Shown here: one piece after another, positions 35,701 to 43,733 of the stretch
Position numbering within the stretch: the first letter of the stretch is position 1
Layout of the letters: each line of letters starts with the position of its first letter
Source of the DNA: Planctomycetaceae bacterium
GTDB lineage: Bacteria > Planctomycetota > Phycisphaerae > SM23-33
Length of the DNA stretch: 64,000 bases
Reading direction: 5' to 3'
Assembly: GCA_021371965.1 (NCBI GenBank)
Contig: JAJFVE010000141.1
Span: forward strand, 1-64,000
Notes under the pieces: model-generated
Seen by the model: the letters and a program-made list of their open reading frames with translations, nothing else
Database searches by the model: none
Told to the model about the DNA's origin: nothing
Made by a program: the position numbers and the translations under genes

Positions 35701-36354
35701 GCCGGCGCCGAAAGCCAGCTTCTGGACCAGGCCCTGCAGCGCGAGGAAGCCATCGTGGCGACCAACTTCGACGCCCAGATCGCCGGCGAAGCCAAGGCCC
35801 TGGCCATCGTGGCGATGGTGTTGGCGTGGATCTCGATCATCGCCTACCTGTGGCTGCGGTTCGGCTCGCTGCGGTGGGGCACCGCGGCCGTCATCTGCCT
35901 GGTCCACGACGTGCTCATTACGTTGGGCTTGGTGGCCGCGTCGAACTGGCTGTGGCAAACGCCCGTGGGGAAGGTGCTGGGCATCGAGCCGTTTAAGATC
36001 GACCTGACGATGATCGCCGCTGTCCTGACACTGGTGGGTTACTCGGTCAATGATACGATCGTGGTCTTTGACCGCATCCGTGAGAACCGCGGAAAACTGA
36101 CGACGATATCGCCGGCGATCATCAACCTCTCGATCAACCAGACGCTCAGCCGCACGGTGCTGACCTCGGCCACGACGCTCATGGTCGTGGTGGTGATGTA
36201 CATCTGGGGCGGGCCGGGAATCCACGCCTTCAGCTACGCGATGCTCGTCGGTATCCTCTTCGGAACGTACTCGTCGATCGCCATCGCCAGCCCGCTGGTG
36301 ATGGGCTTCAAGTCCCTCGCCGCCCGTCCTTCCGGCGTGGAGGCGACGCAGTAG
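32755..36354 (+). CDS. secDF: SecD-SecF fusion protein, 1199 aa, with EF-hand-like loop
   Basis: A fused protein-export motor. The SecD half starts with a helix ([20 protein letters not shown]) and [17 protein letters not shown], then a large P1 head expanded by coiled coil (residues about 90-250), then five more helices with [23 protein letters not shown]. The SecF half begins near residue 690 ([20 protein letters not shown] in place of GIDFTGG) and ends with [12 protein letters not shown] and [15 protein letters not shown]. SecDF uses the proton gradient to pull proteins across. An EF-hand-like loop [12 protein letters not shown] sits at residues 809-820 in the extracytoplasmic part. A promoter lies at 32629-32657. 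Confidence 0.93.
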   Translation: [1199 protein letters not shown]

Positions 36355-36378
36355 CCTCGAGAACAGGAACAAGAACTT

Positions 36379-36432
36379 GCCACAGAGGCACAGAGAACGC
36401 TGAGGTGGAAACAAAGACACGGCCTCTGTGGT
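36379..36432 (+). repeat. Short-period CACAGAG repeat after secDF
   Basis: The first copy (36379-36405) has units GCCACAGAG, G-CACAGAG and AACGCTGAG in the sense direction, 24 bases past the secDF stop. A partial inverted copy of ten bases (CCTCTGTGGT) follows at 36423-36432. Same family as the other 9-nt repeats in this window. The inverted partner again gives a hairpin potential. Confidence 0.65.
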
Positions 36433-36587
36433 AGTTCGTTCTCTCGGGCTTTGGTGCTTGTTGTCTCCGGGGGCGCCATGGCGGCCGATTCTCAGCCGCC
36501 ATGTCTCCGGCGCCGCAACGCAGAACGTCGCCACGCTTGCCTGTCCGATGCGCGAGGTCTATCATGGCGTCGTTGCGGAGAATATTC

Positions 36588-38483
36588 ATGATCGCGCAGT
36601 ATCCCGGTACGAAATCGTCTTGGCAGGGCTTCGACTGCTATACCTTCCGCTACCGTGGCCGCGAGTGCCTGATCGTCGCGCCGGACGTCGAGGCGCCGGG
36701 CCGGCCCTGGGTCTGGCGGGCGATCTTCTTCGGCCACGAACCCCAGACCGACATCGCGTTGCTGCAGCGCGGCTACCACGTCGCCCACATGCGTGACATC
36801 GCGCCGCTGCACGGCAATGCCGCAGCGGTGGGGCACTGGGACGCCTTCTACGCGCTGCTGACAGACACGCTGGGTTTCGCGCCCAAGGCCGTGCTGGAGG
36901 GTTTCAGCCGCGGCGGGCTCATCATCTATAACTGGGCCGCCCGCAACCCCGACAAGGTCGCCTGCATGTACGGCGATGCGCCCGTGTGCGACATCCGCAG
37001 TTGGCCCGGCGGCAAGGGTGCCGGCCACGGCTCGCCGCCGGACTGGCAGCAGTGCAAGCGCGCCCACCGCCTCAGCGAGGCTTCGGCCGCGAAGTTCAAG
37101 GGCAGCCCCATCGACAACCTCGCCCCGCTGGCCAAGGCAGGGGTGCCGATCCTGCACGTGATCGGCGAGGCCGACACCGCCGTGCCCGTCGCCGAAAACT
37201 CCGACATCGTCGAGAAGCGATACCGCGAGCTTGGCGGGCCCATCACGGTCATCCGCAAACCCGGGTGCGAGCATCACCCGCACAGCCTCAAGGACCCCAC
37301 GCCCATCGTGAACTTCATCCTTCGCTGCACGCCGGGGATGGCCGCGGTGGCGCTGGAGGGCATCCGCGGCAAAGTCTGGCACGACCTGCGCGACGGGCTG
37401 GACAATTGCCGCGTCGCGATGGAAACCAAGAAGCGCGCCCGCGTGGCGTTCCTGGGCGGCTCGATTACCGAAAGCCGCGACGGCTGGCGAGATCTGACCT
37501 GCCGCAATCTGCAAAGCCGCTTTCCGCAGACGAAGTTCGATTTCGTCAACGCCGGGATCAGCTCGATCGACTCCACCGGCGACGCCTTCCGCACGCAGCG
37601 GGACGTGCTCGCGCGCGGGCCGGTCGATCTACTGTTCATCGACGCCTCGGTCAACGACCTGCACAACGAACGCGACGCCCGCGCCCGGGTGCGGGCGATG
37701 GAAGGCATCATCCAGCAGGTGCGCCGCCGCAGCCCGGCCGCCGACATCGTGATCCTCTGTTTCATCGACGCGCGCTATCTGGGAGTCTTCGCCCGCAACG
37801 AGATGCCGCCGGTCATCGCCAGCCATCTTCGCGTCGCGCGGCACTATCGTACGGCGTCGATCAACCTGGCCAAAGAAGTCTGCGACCGCATCAGCGCCGG
37901 GCAATTCGAGTGGTCGGACTTTCGCGACTGCCACCCCTCGCCCTTCGGCCATCAGCTCTATGCAAAGTCGATCGAGCGGATGTTCGATGCGGCATGGGCC
38001 AAACCGCCGGCGACCAAGCCGAGCCCGCACGCCATGCCCAAGCCGCTCGACAAGCGCAGCTACGCCCGCGCGGGGCTGGTCGACATCGTCCGCGCGAAGC
38101 GAAGCGCTGGCTGGAAGATCGACGAATGCTGGAAGCCCTCTGATGGCGTTGGCGGGCGCGAGGGCTTCTCGAACGTGCCGGCGCTGGTCACGCAAACGCC
38201 GTGGCAGGAGTTGTCGCTGCGCTTCAGCGGCACGGCCGTGGGCATGTTCGTCGCCGCCGGTCCGGACGCGGGCGTGGTCAACTACTGCATCGACGGCGGA
38301 CCCAAGCGGACGTTCGACCTGTACACCCGCTGGAGCCAGTGGCTGCACATTCCCTGGGCGGCGATGCTCGACGACGATCTGCCGCCGGGTAAGCATGAAC
38401 TGTTTCTCTGGATGGACGGCCAGTCGAACCCGGCCTCGAAGGGCACCGCCTGCCGCATTATTCACTTTCTGGTGAATCAATGA
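36588..38483 (+). CDS. Alpha/beta hydrolase-SGNH esterase fusion
   Basis: A 631-residue protein from ATG 36588 (GGAG upstream). Residues 1-265 are an alpha/beta hydrolase with nucleophile elbow GFSRGG and a GEADTAVPV segment near the catalytic Asp. Residues about 290-475 are an SGNH hydrolase: RVAFLGGSITESRDGW (block I Ser), NAGISSID (block II), DASVNDLH (block III Asn) and DCHPSPFGH (block V Asp-x-x-His). The last 150 residues form a beta-rich domain with WxxLSLRF and WMDG. Two esterases in one chain, ahead of amino-sugar genes, suggest removal of acyl groups from a glycan. No signal peptide is seen. ATGA overlap with the kinase gene. Confidence 0.8.
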   Translation: MIAQYPGTKSSWQGFDCYTFRYRGRECLIVAPDVEAPGRPWVWRAIFFGHEPQTDIALLQRGYHVAHMRDIAPLHGNAAAVGHWDAFYALLTDTLGFAPKAVLEGFSRGGLIIYNWAARNPDKVACMYGDAPVCDIRSWPGGKGAGHGSPPDWQQCKRAHRLSEASAAKFKGSPIDNLAPLAKAGVPILHVIGEADTAVPVAENSDIVEKRYRELGGPITVIRKPGCEHHPHSLKDPTPIVNFILRCTPGMAAVALEGIRGKVWHDLRDGLDNCRVAMETKKRARVAFLGGSITESRDGWRDLTCRNLQSRFPQTKFDFVNAGISSIDSTGDAFRTQRDVLARGPVDLLFIDASVNDLHNERDARARVRAMEGIIQQVRRRSPAADIVILCFIDARYLGVFARNEMPPVIASHLRVARHYRTASINLAKEVCDRISAGQFEWSDFRDCHPSPFGHQLYAKSIERMFDAAWAKPPATKPSPHAMPKPLDKRSYARAGLVDIVRAKRSAGWKIDECWKPSDGVGGREGFSNVPALVTQTPWQELSLRFSGTAVGMFVAAGPDAGVVNYCIDGGPKRTFDLYTRWSQWLHIPWAAMLDDDLPPGKHELFLWMDGQSNPASKGTACRIIHFLVNQ

Positions 38484-39454
38484 GCAACATCTTTATCGGC
38501 ATCGACGGCGGGGCCAGCAAGACGGCGGGCGTGGCCGTCGATGAGCAGGGGCAGGTGCTGGCGGCCGAGAAGACCGAGGGCTCGGCCATCTTCGCTGCCC
38601 CCGCCCCCCAGCCGCTGCGCGTGCTCAAGGGGCTGGTCAAGTCGCTGCGGACGGCAGCGGGAGTCAAGAGCGAGAACCTCACCGTCGGCCTGGGGCTCAA
38701 TGGCGTGGACTTCGACGATGAGATCCTGATGCAGCACGCGGCCATCGCCGAGGCGCTGGGCGTCGAGAAGAATAGGCTGATCCTCGTCAACGACGGCATC
38801 GTGGCGCTATGGGGCGCCACCGCCGCGCGCGGGGCGGCGCTGTGGCAGCACGGCTCGTCGTTCACGTCGGCATACCGAAGCGACTACGGCCGCGAGACGC
38901 TCTTCGACAATCTCGACGTCGGCAAGTGCTACGACATCCGCGTCCAGGCCGTGGCGCTGGTGGCCCGCATGATCGACGGCCGCGCCAAGAGCAGCTCGCT
39001 GCAGGATACGATCCTTCAACACTTAGGTCTGACGCCGCGCCAGTACGCCGCGGCCGTCTGGCGCCGCCAGGCGGACCAGAATCGCGTCTTCACGCTGGCC
39101 AAGGTCGTCTTCGACGCCTTCGAGTCCGGCGAGCCCTCTGCCGCCAAGCTCGTCGCCGCGGCGATCGACGACTACGCCGTCGCCGCCTCTGCGATGATCG
39201 CCCGCACCGGTCGCGACGACGCGGAGGTGGCCTTCGGCGGCGGCGTGATCGCCCAGGCCGGGCCGACCTTCTGGCAGCGCCTCACGCAGCGCGTGCACCA
39301 GTTCAAGCCTGCCGCCCGAGTCACGCCCGCCCAGATGCCGCCCCAGTGCGGCGCCGCCGTGATGGTCGCCTTCGCCGCCGGGCTCGACGTGAAGACGTTT
39401 TACGGCAGCCTCAAGGAGTCGTGGGCAAAGCAGTCGGGAGCCGCCAATGCGTAA
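38480..39454 (+). CDS. BadF/BadG-family N-acetylglucosamine-type kinase
   Basis: A 324-residue ATPase of the BadF/BadG/BcrA/BcrD (ASKHA) family. The phosphate-1 motif is FIGIDGGASKTAGVAVDEQG, with VGLGLNGVDFDDE and LVNDGIVALWGATAARGAAL as the connecting motifs, and a C-terminal AFGGGVIAQAGP. Members include N-acetylglucosamine kinases. It follows a double esterase and precedes a glucosamine-6-phosphate isomerase-like gene and a GH4 glycosidase, so phosphorylation of an amino sugar is the likely job. Both flanking genes overlap it by 4 and 8 bases. Confidence 0.85.
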   Translation: MSNIFIGIDGGASKTAGVAVDEQGQVLAAEKTEGSAIFAAPAPQPLRVLKGLVKSLRTAAGVKSENLTVGLGLNGVDFDDEILMQHAAIAEALGVEKNRLILVNDGIVALWGATAARGAALWQHGSSFTSAYRSDYGRETLFDNLDVGKCYDIRVQAVALVARMIDGRAKSSSLQDTILQHLGLTPRQYAAAVWRRQADQNRVFTLAKVVFDAFESGEPSAAKLVAAAIDDYAVAASAMIARTGRDDAEVAFGGGVIAQAGPTFWQRLTQRVHQFKPAARVTPAQMPPQCGAAVMVAFAAGLDVKTFYGSLKESWAKQSGAANA

Positions 39455-40304
39455 GGCAGCACTAAAGGGCAAGGCCCATGACGTCCCGGTGGAGGTATTC
39501 CCTGACGCCGCCGCGCTGGGGCAGTCGCTGGCGATGGAGATTCTTGCCGGCATCACCGAAGCGGCTGCGCAGGGGCGGCGATATCTGCTGGGTTGCCCCG
39601 GCGGGCGGAGCCTTAAGACCACGTATGACGCTCTGGGCGAGTTAGCGGCCGCGGCCGAGGCGGATCTGTCCGGTCTGATTATTGTGATGATGGACAATTA
39701 CGTGCTGCCTGACGGGCGGGGCGGCTTCAAGCACTGCGACGACGAGACGCACTATAGTTGCCGGCGTTTTGCGCTGCGGGAGATTCGCGACGTGCTCAAT
39801 GCCGTCCTGCCGGCGGAAAAGCGAGTGCCGCTGCAGAACGTTTGGCTGCCCGATCCGTCCGACCCGCCGGCGTATGATCGGCGGATCGCCCAGGCCGGCG
39901 GTGTGGACATGTTCCTCACCGCCAGCGGCGCCAGCGACGGGCACGTGGCCTTCAACGCCCCGCCGACCCCGGCCGACTCGCGCACGCGGATCATCACGCT
40001 GGCCGAAACGACGCGGCGAGACAACCTCGGCACCTTCCCACAGTTCAAGTCGCTCGACGAAGTGCCCAGCCACGGCGTGTCGGTGGGTGTCGAGACGATT
40101 ATTGAACTCTCGCGCGAGGTCGTGTTGGTGATTCACGGCGCCCACAAGGCACCGGCCGTCGCGCGCCTGGCCGCCTGCACCGACTACACTCCCGACTGGC
40201 CCGCCAGCCTGATCTTCCGCGCCATCGGCGGGCGAGTGCTGCTGGATGAATCCTCGGCTGCCGGTCTCACCGCAGAGATCGCAGAGAACGCAGAGAAGAA
40301 GTAA
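39447..40304 (+). CDS. Glucosamine-6-phosphate isomerase/6-phosphogluconolactonase-family protein
   Basis: A 285-residue NagB/SOL-family protein. Family marks are GCPGGRSLKTTY (phosphate-binding turn, usually GxxTGxTP), MMDNYV (DEY-like), VDMFLTASGASDGHVAFNAP (the DGHIAFNEP motif) and VPSHGVSVGVETII. It may deaminate an amino-sugar phosphate made by the kinase. Expected size is about 260. The C-terminal 12 residues (LTAEIAENAEKK) are encoded by a translated 9-nt-period repeat at 40269-40297, so the tail is probably an accidental extension. Its stop overlaps the next ATG by one base. Confidence 0.82.
   Translation: MRKAALKGKAHDVPVEVFPDAAALGQSLAMEILAGITEAAAQGRRYLLGCPGGRSLKTTYDALGELAAAAEADLSGLIIVMMDNYVLPDGRGGFKHCDDETHYSCRRFALREIRDVLNAVLPAEKRVPLQNVWLPDPSDPPAYDRRIAQAGGVDMFLTASGASDGHVAFNAPPTPADSRTRIITLAETTRRDNLGTFPQFKSLDEVPSHGVSVGVETIIELSREVVLVIHGAHKAPAVARLAACTDYTPDWPASLIFRAIGGRVLLDESSAAGLTAEIAENAEKK
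40269..40297 (+). repeat. Translated 9-nt-period repeat at a gene 3' end
   Basis: Units ACCGCAGAG, ATCGCAGAG and AACGCAGAG plus two bases lie inside the 3' end of the NagB-like gene in the sense direction. In frame they encode the repeating Ala-Glu-Ile-Ala-Glu-Asn-Ala-Glu pattern. It is the same family that elsewhere sits just past stop codons, so the original stop was probably lost and the repeat became coding. Confidence 0.75.
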
Positions 40305-41587
40305 TGAAAAAGACGGGACTGAACATCTGCATCGTTGGCGCGGGCAGCAGTTATACGCCGGAACTGATCGCCGGTTTGATCACGCAGGCGCGGGGTGGAC
40401 TGGCGGTGGCGCAGGTGCGGCTGGTGGATGTGGACGCGCGGCGGCTGGGGATCATGGCCGGCCTGGCGCAGCGCATGTTGACCCGAGCCGGCTGCAGCGT
40501 CATGCTCCGCAGCGGCCTGGAGCTGGAGGCGATGCTTTCGGGGGCGGATTTCGTTATCACGCAGATCCGCGTCGGCGGCATGAAGTCGCGGTACATTGAC
40601 GAGTCGGTCCCGCTCAAGTACGGCCTGATCGGGCAGGAGACCACCGGGCCTGGCGGCATGTTCAAGGCGCTGCGCACGATCGGGCCGATGATCGAGATTG
40701 CCCGCAACGTCGAGCGCGTCTGCCCCAATGCGTTCATCCTCAACTACACCAACCCCAGCGGGATCATAACCGAAGCCGTCTGCCGCCACAGCGGGGCGCG
40801 CATCATCGGACTCTGCAGCGGCATGCCCGGCATCCAGGAAGACCTCGCCCGCCGACTGGCCGGGACATATCCGGATCTCAGAACATACTGCGCCGGGCTC
40901 AACCACCTGGGGTTCGTGCACAAGTTCATCGCCGGCGGCCGTGAGGTCTCAGCCGCTGCGATGGCCGAACTGATCGCCCAGATGCGAGCCGAGAGCAGCG
41001 AGAATAGCCTCGACTGGGCGGGCATGCTCGAGGCGTTGGGCGCCTGGCCTATCGCGTATATCCATTATTATCTGCACCGGCGGCGCATGGTCGAGCACGC
41101 CCAGGCCGCCCCGAGAACGCGAGCGCAGGACATCGAGGAAATCGAGCGGCAGGTCTTTGAGCAGGCCGCCGATCCGAGTTGCAGCGACAAGCCCGACGCC
41201 CTCAAGCGCCGCGGCGGGGGCGGCTACGCCAACATCACGTTTGAGGCCATGCGAGCCATCGTGGACAACTCCGGCGCTGAGCTGACCGTCAGCACGCCCA
41301 ACCGCGGCGCGGTCGAGGGGACCGAGCCCGACGCGGTGGTGGAAGTGACCTGCCGCGTCGGCGCCGCCGGCGCCACGCCGCTGCCGGTAGGCCCGCTGCC
41401 GGCGGCCTGGCGCGGACTTGTGCTGGCGGTCAAGGCCTACGAAACGCTCACGGTCGAAGCAGCGGTCACGCGCAGCCGTATGACCGCCATCCGGGCCCTG
41501 GTGAACCACCCGCTGGCAGGCGATCTGAACGCGGCGACAAAAGTCGTCGACGAGATGCTCGCCGCTCACGGCCTGGCATACCTGTAG
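40304..41587 (+). CDS. Glycoside hydrolase family 4 (6-phospho-glycosidase-like)
   Basis: A 427-residue NAD+- and Mn2+-dependent glycosidase of family GH4. It has the Rossmann opening NICIVGAGSSYTPELIAGLI, NYTNPSG, GLCSGMPGIQED (metal-site Cys region, with CS where CN is usual) and NHLGFVHKF (metal-site His). GH4 enzymes cleave phosphorylated or plain glycosides by an oxidation-elimination route. It completes the operon with esterase, kinase and isomerase genes. The exact sugar is unknown. Confidence 0.88.
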   Translation: MKKTGLNICIVGAGSSYTPELIAGLITQARGGLAVAQVRLVDVDARRLGIMAGLAQRMLTRAGCSVMLRSGLELEAMLSGADFVITQIRVGGMKSRYIDESVPLKYGLIGQETTGPGGMFKALRTIGPMIEIARNVERVCPNAFILNYTNPSGIITEAVCRHSGARIIGLCSGMPGIQEDLARRLAGTYPDLRTYCAGLNHLGFVHKFIAGGREVSAAAMAELIAQMRAESSENSLDWAGMLEALGAWPIAYIHYYLHRRRMVEHAQAAPRTRAQDIEEIERQVFEQAADPSCSDKPDALKRRGGGGYANITFEAMRAIVDNSGAELTVSTPNRGAVEGTEPDAVVEVTCRVGAAGATPLPVGPLPAAWRGLVLAVKAYETLTVEAAVTRSRMTAIRALVNHPLAGDLNAATKVVDEMLAAHGLAYL

Positions 41588-41713
41588 CGCGCAGCCGCGG
41601 CGTCGTGCCATCGCCTGTCATGTTCATGGGATGGTCCTGATACGTCGATATGTTAAGATAGAAGCCGCTGCGGCGGAGCTTTGCGCCGCTACGGCCGTGC
41701 CGAGGTCGCTCTC

Positions 41714-41971
41714 ATGCCACGACGCCCGATTTGCCTGGCCGCGTTCGTCCTGATTGTCGTGCTGGTGCTGACGCCCCAGCCGGCGCAGGCGTACATCGAT
41801 CCGGGCACGGGCAGTCTCATCCTGCAGTTCGTCGCTGCCACCGTGCTGGGCGTCCTGCTTGGGGCCAAGCTGTTCCTGCGGCAGATCGTCGCGACCGTGT
41901 CGGCATTCTTCAAGGGCAAGAGCGACCGCGGCCAACCACCGCCTGTGCCGCCGCAGGAGCGCGGCCAATGA
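41714..41971 (+). CDS. Small membrane protein, YIDPGTGSL motif
   Basis: An 85-residue protein with ATG at 41714 (GAGG 8 bases upstream) and two hydrophobic helices: a signal-like ICLAAFVLIVVLVLTP and a second after YIDPGTGSLILQFVAATVLG. A basic, Pro-rich tail (PPPVPPQERGQ) follows. The YIDPGTGS motif is found in small planctomycete membrane proteins of unknown role. Its TGA overlaps the next gene's ATG, so the two probably work together. Confidence 0.6.
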   Translation: MPRRPICLAAFVLIVVLVLTPQPAQAYIDPGTGSLILQFVAATVLGVLLGAKLFLRQIVATVSAFFKGKSDRGQPPPVPPQERGQ

Positions 41972-43344
41972 GCAGCCGCCGACATGCGGCCTCCTTTCGC
42001 GACCCCAGCGGTTTTCTGTTCGCGCGCGAGGGCGTGCTCTATCGGCAGGTCAACGAATGCTATCGCGGGCACTACGACCTGTTGAGGGCCTCGGGCCTGT
42101 ACGACGATCTCGTCGGGCGCGGGCTCATGCTCGCTCACGACGAAGTTGCGGCTGACCTTGCCGATGAGCCCCCGGCGTACAAGGTCCTGCGGCCGCGCGT
42201 GGCGGAGTTTATCTCGTACCCCTTCGAGTGGTGCTTCAGCCAGCTCAAGGACGCAGCCCTGGCGACGCTGGAGATCCAGGCCCTGGCGGTCGACAAGGGC
42301 ATGACCCTCAAGGACGCCAGCGCGTACAACATCGCTTTCCATCGCGGGCGACCGATGCTCATCGACACGCTGAGCTTCGAGGCCATGCCCCAGCCGCGGC
42401 CCTGGGTCGCGTACCGCCAGTTCTGCCAGCACTTCCTGGCGCCGCTGGCGCTGGCGGCCCGGCGCGATATGCGCCTGACGCAACTGCTGCGAGTGCACAT
42501 CGACGGCGTCCCGCTGGACCTGGCGTCGCGCCTGCTGGACTGGCGCAGCCGCTTGGGATCGGGGCTGCTCATTCACCTGCACCTGCACGCCCGCTGCCAG
42601 CGCCGCCACCAACACGATGCCGCGCCGCCGCCAGCCACGCGGGCGATGAGCCGCCAGGGGCTGCTGGGCCTGCTCGATAATCTCCGCGCGGCGGTCCAGG
42701 GCCTGACCTGGAAACCGCGCGGCAGCGAGTGGGCCGGCTACTATGACGACACCAACTACAGCCCCCGCGCGAGGGAAGAAAAGAAGCGCATCGTCGCCGA
42801 GATGATCGCCCAGGCAGCGCCCGATCGCGTGTGGGACCTCGGCGCCAACACGGGCGTGTTCAGCCGCCTGGCTTCGGAGAAGGGCGCCTTCACCGCCGCG
42901 TTCGACATGGACGCCGCGGCCGTCGAAGCCGCCTATCTCGATGCGCGCCGGAGAGGTGACGAGCGTCTCCTGCCGCTGGTGATGGACCTGAGCAACCCCT
43001 CCGGCGCCATGGGCTGGGCCGGACAGGAGCGCATGAGCCTGGATCAGCGCGGCCCGGCCGACCTGGTGCTGGCGCTGGCGTTGGTGCATCATCTGGCGAT
43101 CTCGAACAACGTGCCGCTGCGGCAGGTGGCGCAGTATTTCGCGCGCCTGGGGCGCAGGCTGATCATCGAGTTCGTGCCCAAGAGCGACTCACAGGTACAG
43201 CGCCTCCTGGCCAGCCGCGAGGACGTCTTCGGCGACTACACCCAGGAGGCGTTCGAGAGAGACTTCGGCGAGTTCTTCGTCACGACGCGTCGCGAGGCGA
43301 TCGCTGACACGCAGCGCACGCTCTACGCCATGACGGCGCGGTAG
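41968..43344 (+). CDS. SAM-dependent methyltransferase (NoeA-related)
   Basis: A 458-residue protein. The N-terminal 230 residues contain MTLKDASAYNIAFHRGRPMLIDTLSFE, a NoeA-like segment. A class I methyltransferase domain follows near residue 289 with VWDLGANTGVFSRLASEKG (SAM motif I), and the QYFARLGRRLIIEFVP strand closes the fold. The nodulation protein NoeA and its relatives methylate a sugar or lipopolysaccharide component. It is coupled by ATGA to a small membrane protein, so it may act at the membrane. The stop is followed by a 309-bp palindromic element. Confidence 0.75.
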   Translation: MSSRRHAASFRDPSGFLFAREGVLYRQVNECYRGHYDLLRASGLYDDLVGRGLMLAHDEVAADLADEPPAYKVLRPRVAEFISYPFEWCFSQLKDAALATLEIQALAVDKGMTLKDASAYNIAFHRGRPMLIDTLSFEAMPQPRPWVAYRQFCQHFLAPLALAARRDMRLTQLLRVHIDGVPLDLASRLLDWRSRLGSGLLIHLHLHARCQRRHQHDAAPPPATRAMSRQGLLGLLDNLRAAVQGLTWKPRGSEWAGYYDDTNYSPRAREEKKRIVAEMIAQAAPDRVWDLGANTGVFSRLASEKGAFTAAFDMDAAAVEAAYLDARRRGDERLLPLVMDLSNPSGAMGWAGQERMSLDQRGPADLVLALALVHHLAISNNVPLRQVAQYFARLGRRLIIEFVPKSDSQVQRLLASREDVFGDYTQEAFERDFGEFFVTTRREAIADTQRTLYAMTAR

Positions 43345-43354
43345 GCAATAAAAG

Positions 43355-43663
43355 GGTTCTTCCGGGAATGCCGGGGAGTCGCTTGATTCGCGTCCCGAAA
43401 GGGACGCTTAGGGTATAGCCGGGGGCAAGTCCGCGGCGAGCACAGCGAGTCGAAGGACGCCGCCCCCGGTCTGCTCTCCTGTGCATGGCCGCCCCGACGG
43501 GGCGGCGGGTTCTTGTGGCACGCTACAGCCCGCCCGCCGCTTCGCGGCGGGATCGAATAACAAATCCACTCCGGGGGCTTCGCCCCCGGCTAGGTGCCAA
43601 GCGTCCCGTTGGGACGCGTCGGAATTGGAGGCTCATACGTTCCCCGATACTCCCGGAAGAACC
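43355..43663. repeat. 309-bp nested palindromic element (REP/MITE-like or structured RNA)
   Basis: Near-perfect 23-bp outer inverted repeats (43355-43377 and 43641-43663, four mismatches) enclose a symmetric series of hairpins. GCGTCCC/GGGACGC occurs at 43390-43407 (GAAA loop) and again at 43601-43617. CCGGGGGC/GCCCCCGG occurs at 43419-43426/43462-43469 and again at 43571-43578/43582-43589. Two GC-rich hairpins sit in the centre (43488-43506 and 43533-43551). The outer-to-inner order is mirrored, so the whole unit is quasi-palindromic. No coding frame is convincing. It fills most of the 389-base gap. Confidence 0.75.
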
Positions 43664-43697
43664 AAAAGAGAACCCAGGCCGGCGGGGCGGCCTGGGC
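43663..43697 (-). terminator. Rho-independent terminator of the 43734 gene
   Basis: On the minus strand an 8-bp stem CCCAGGCC/GGCCTGGG (43673-43680 and 43689-43696) is followed by TTCTCTTTT. It lies 37 bases past the stop of the minus-strand gene and ends just at the border of the palindromic element. Confidence 0.75.
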
Positions 43698-43733
43698 ATT
43701 TACTGCGATCCCGGGGCGCTGTTTTCGTCTGGG

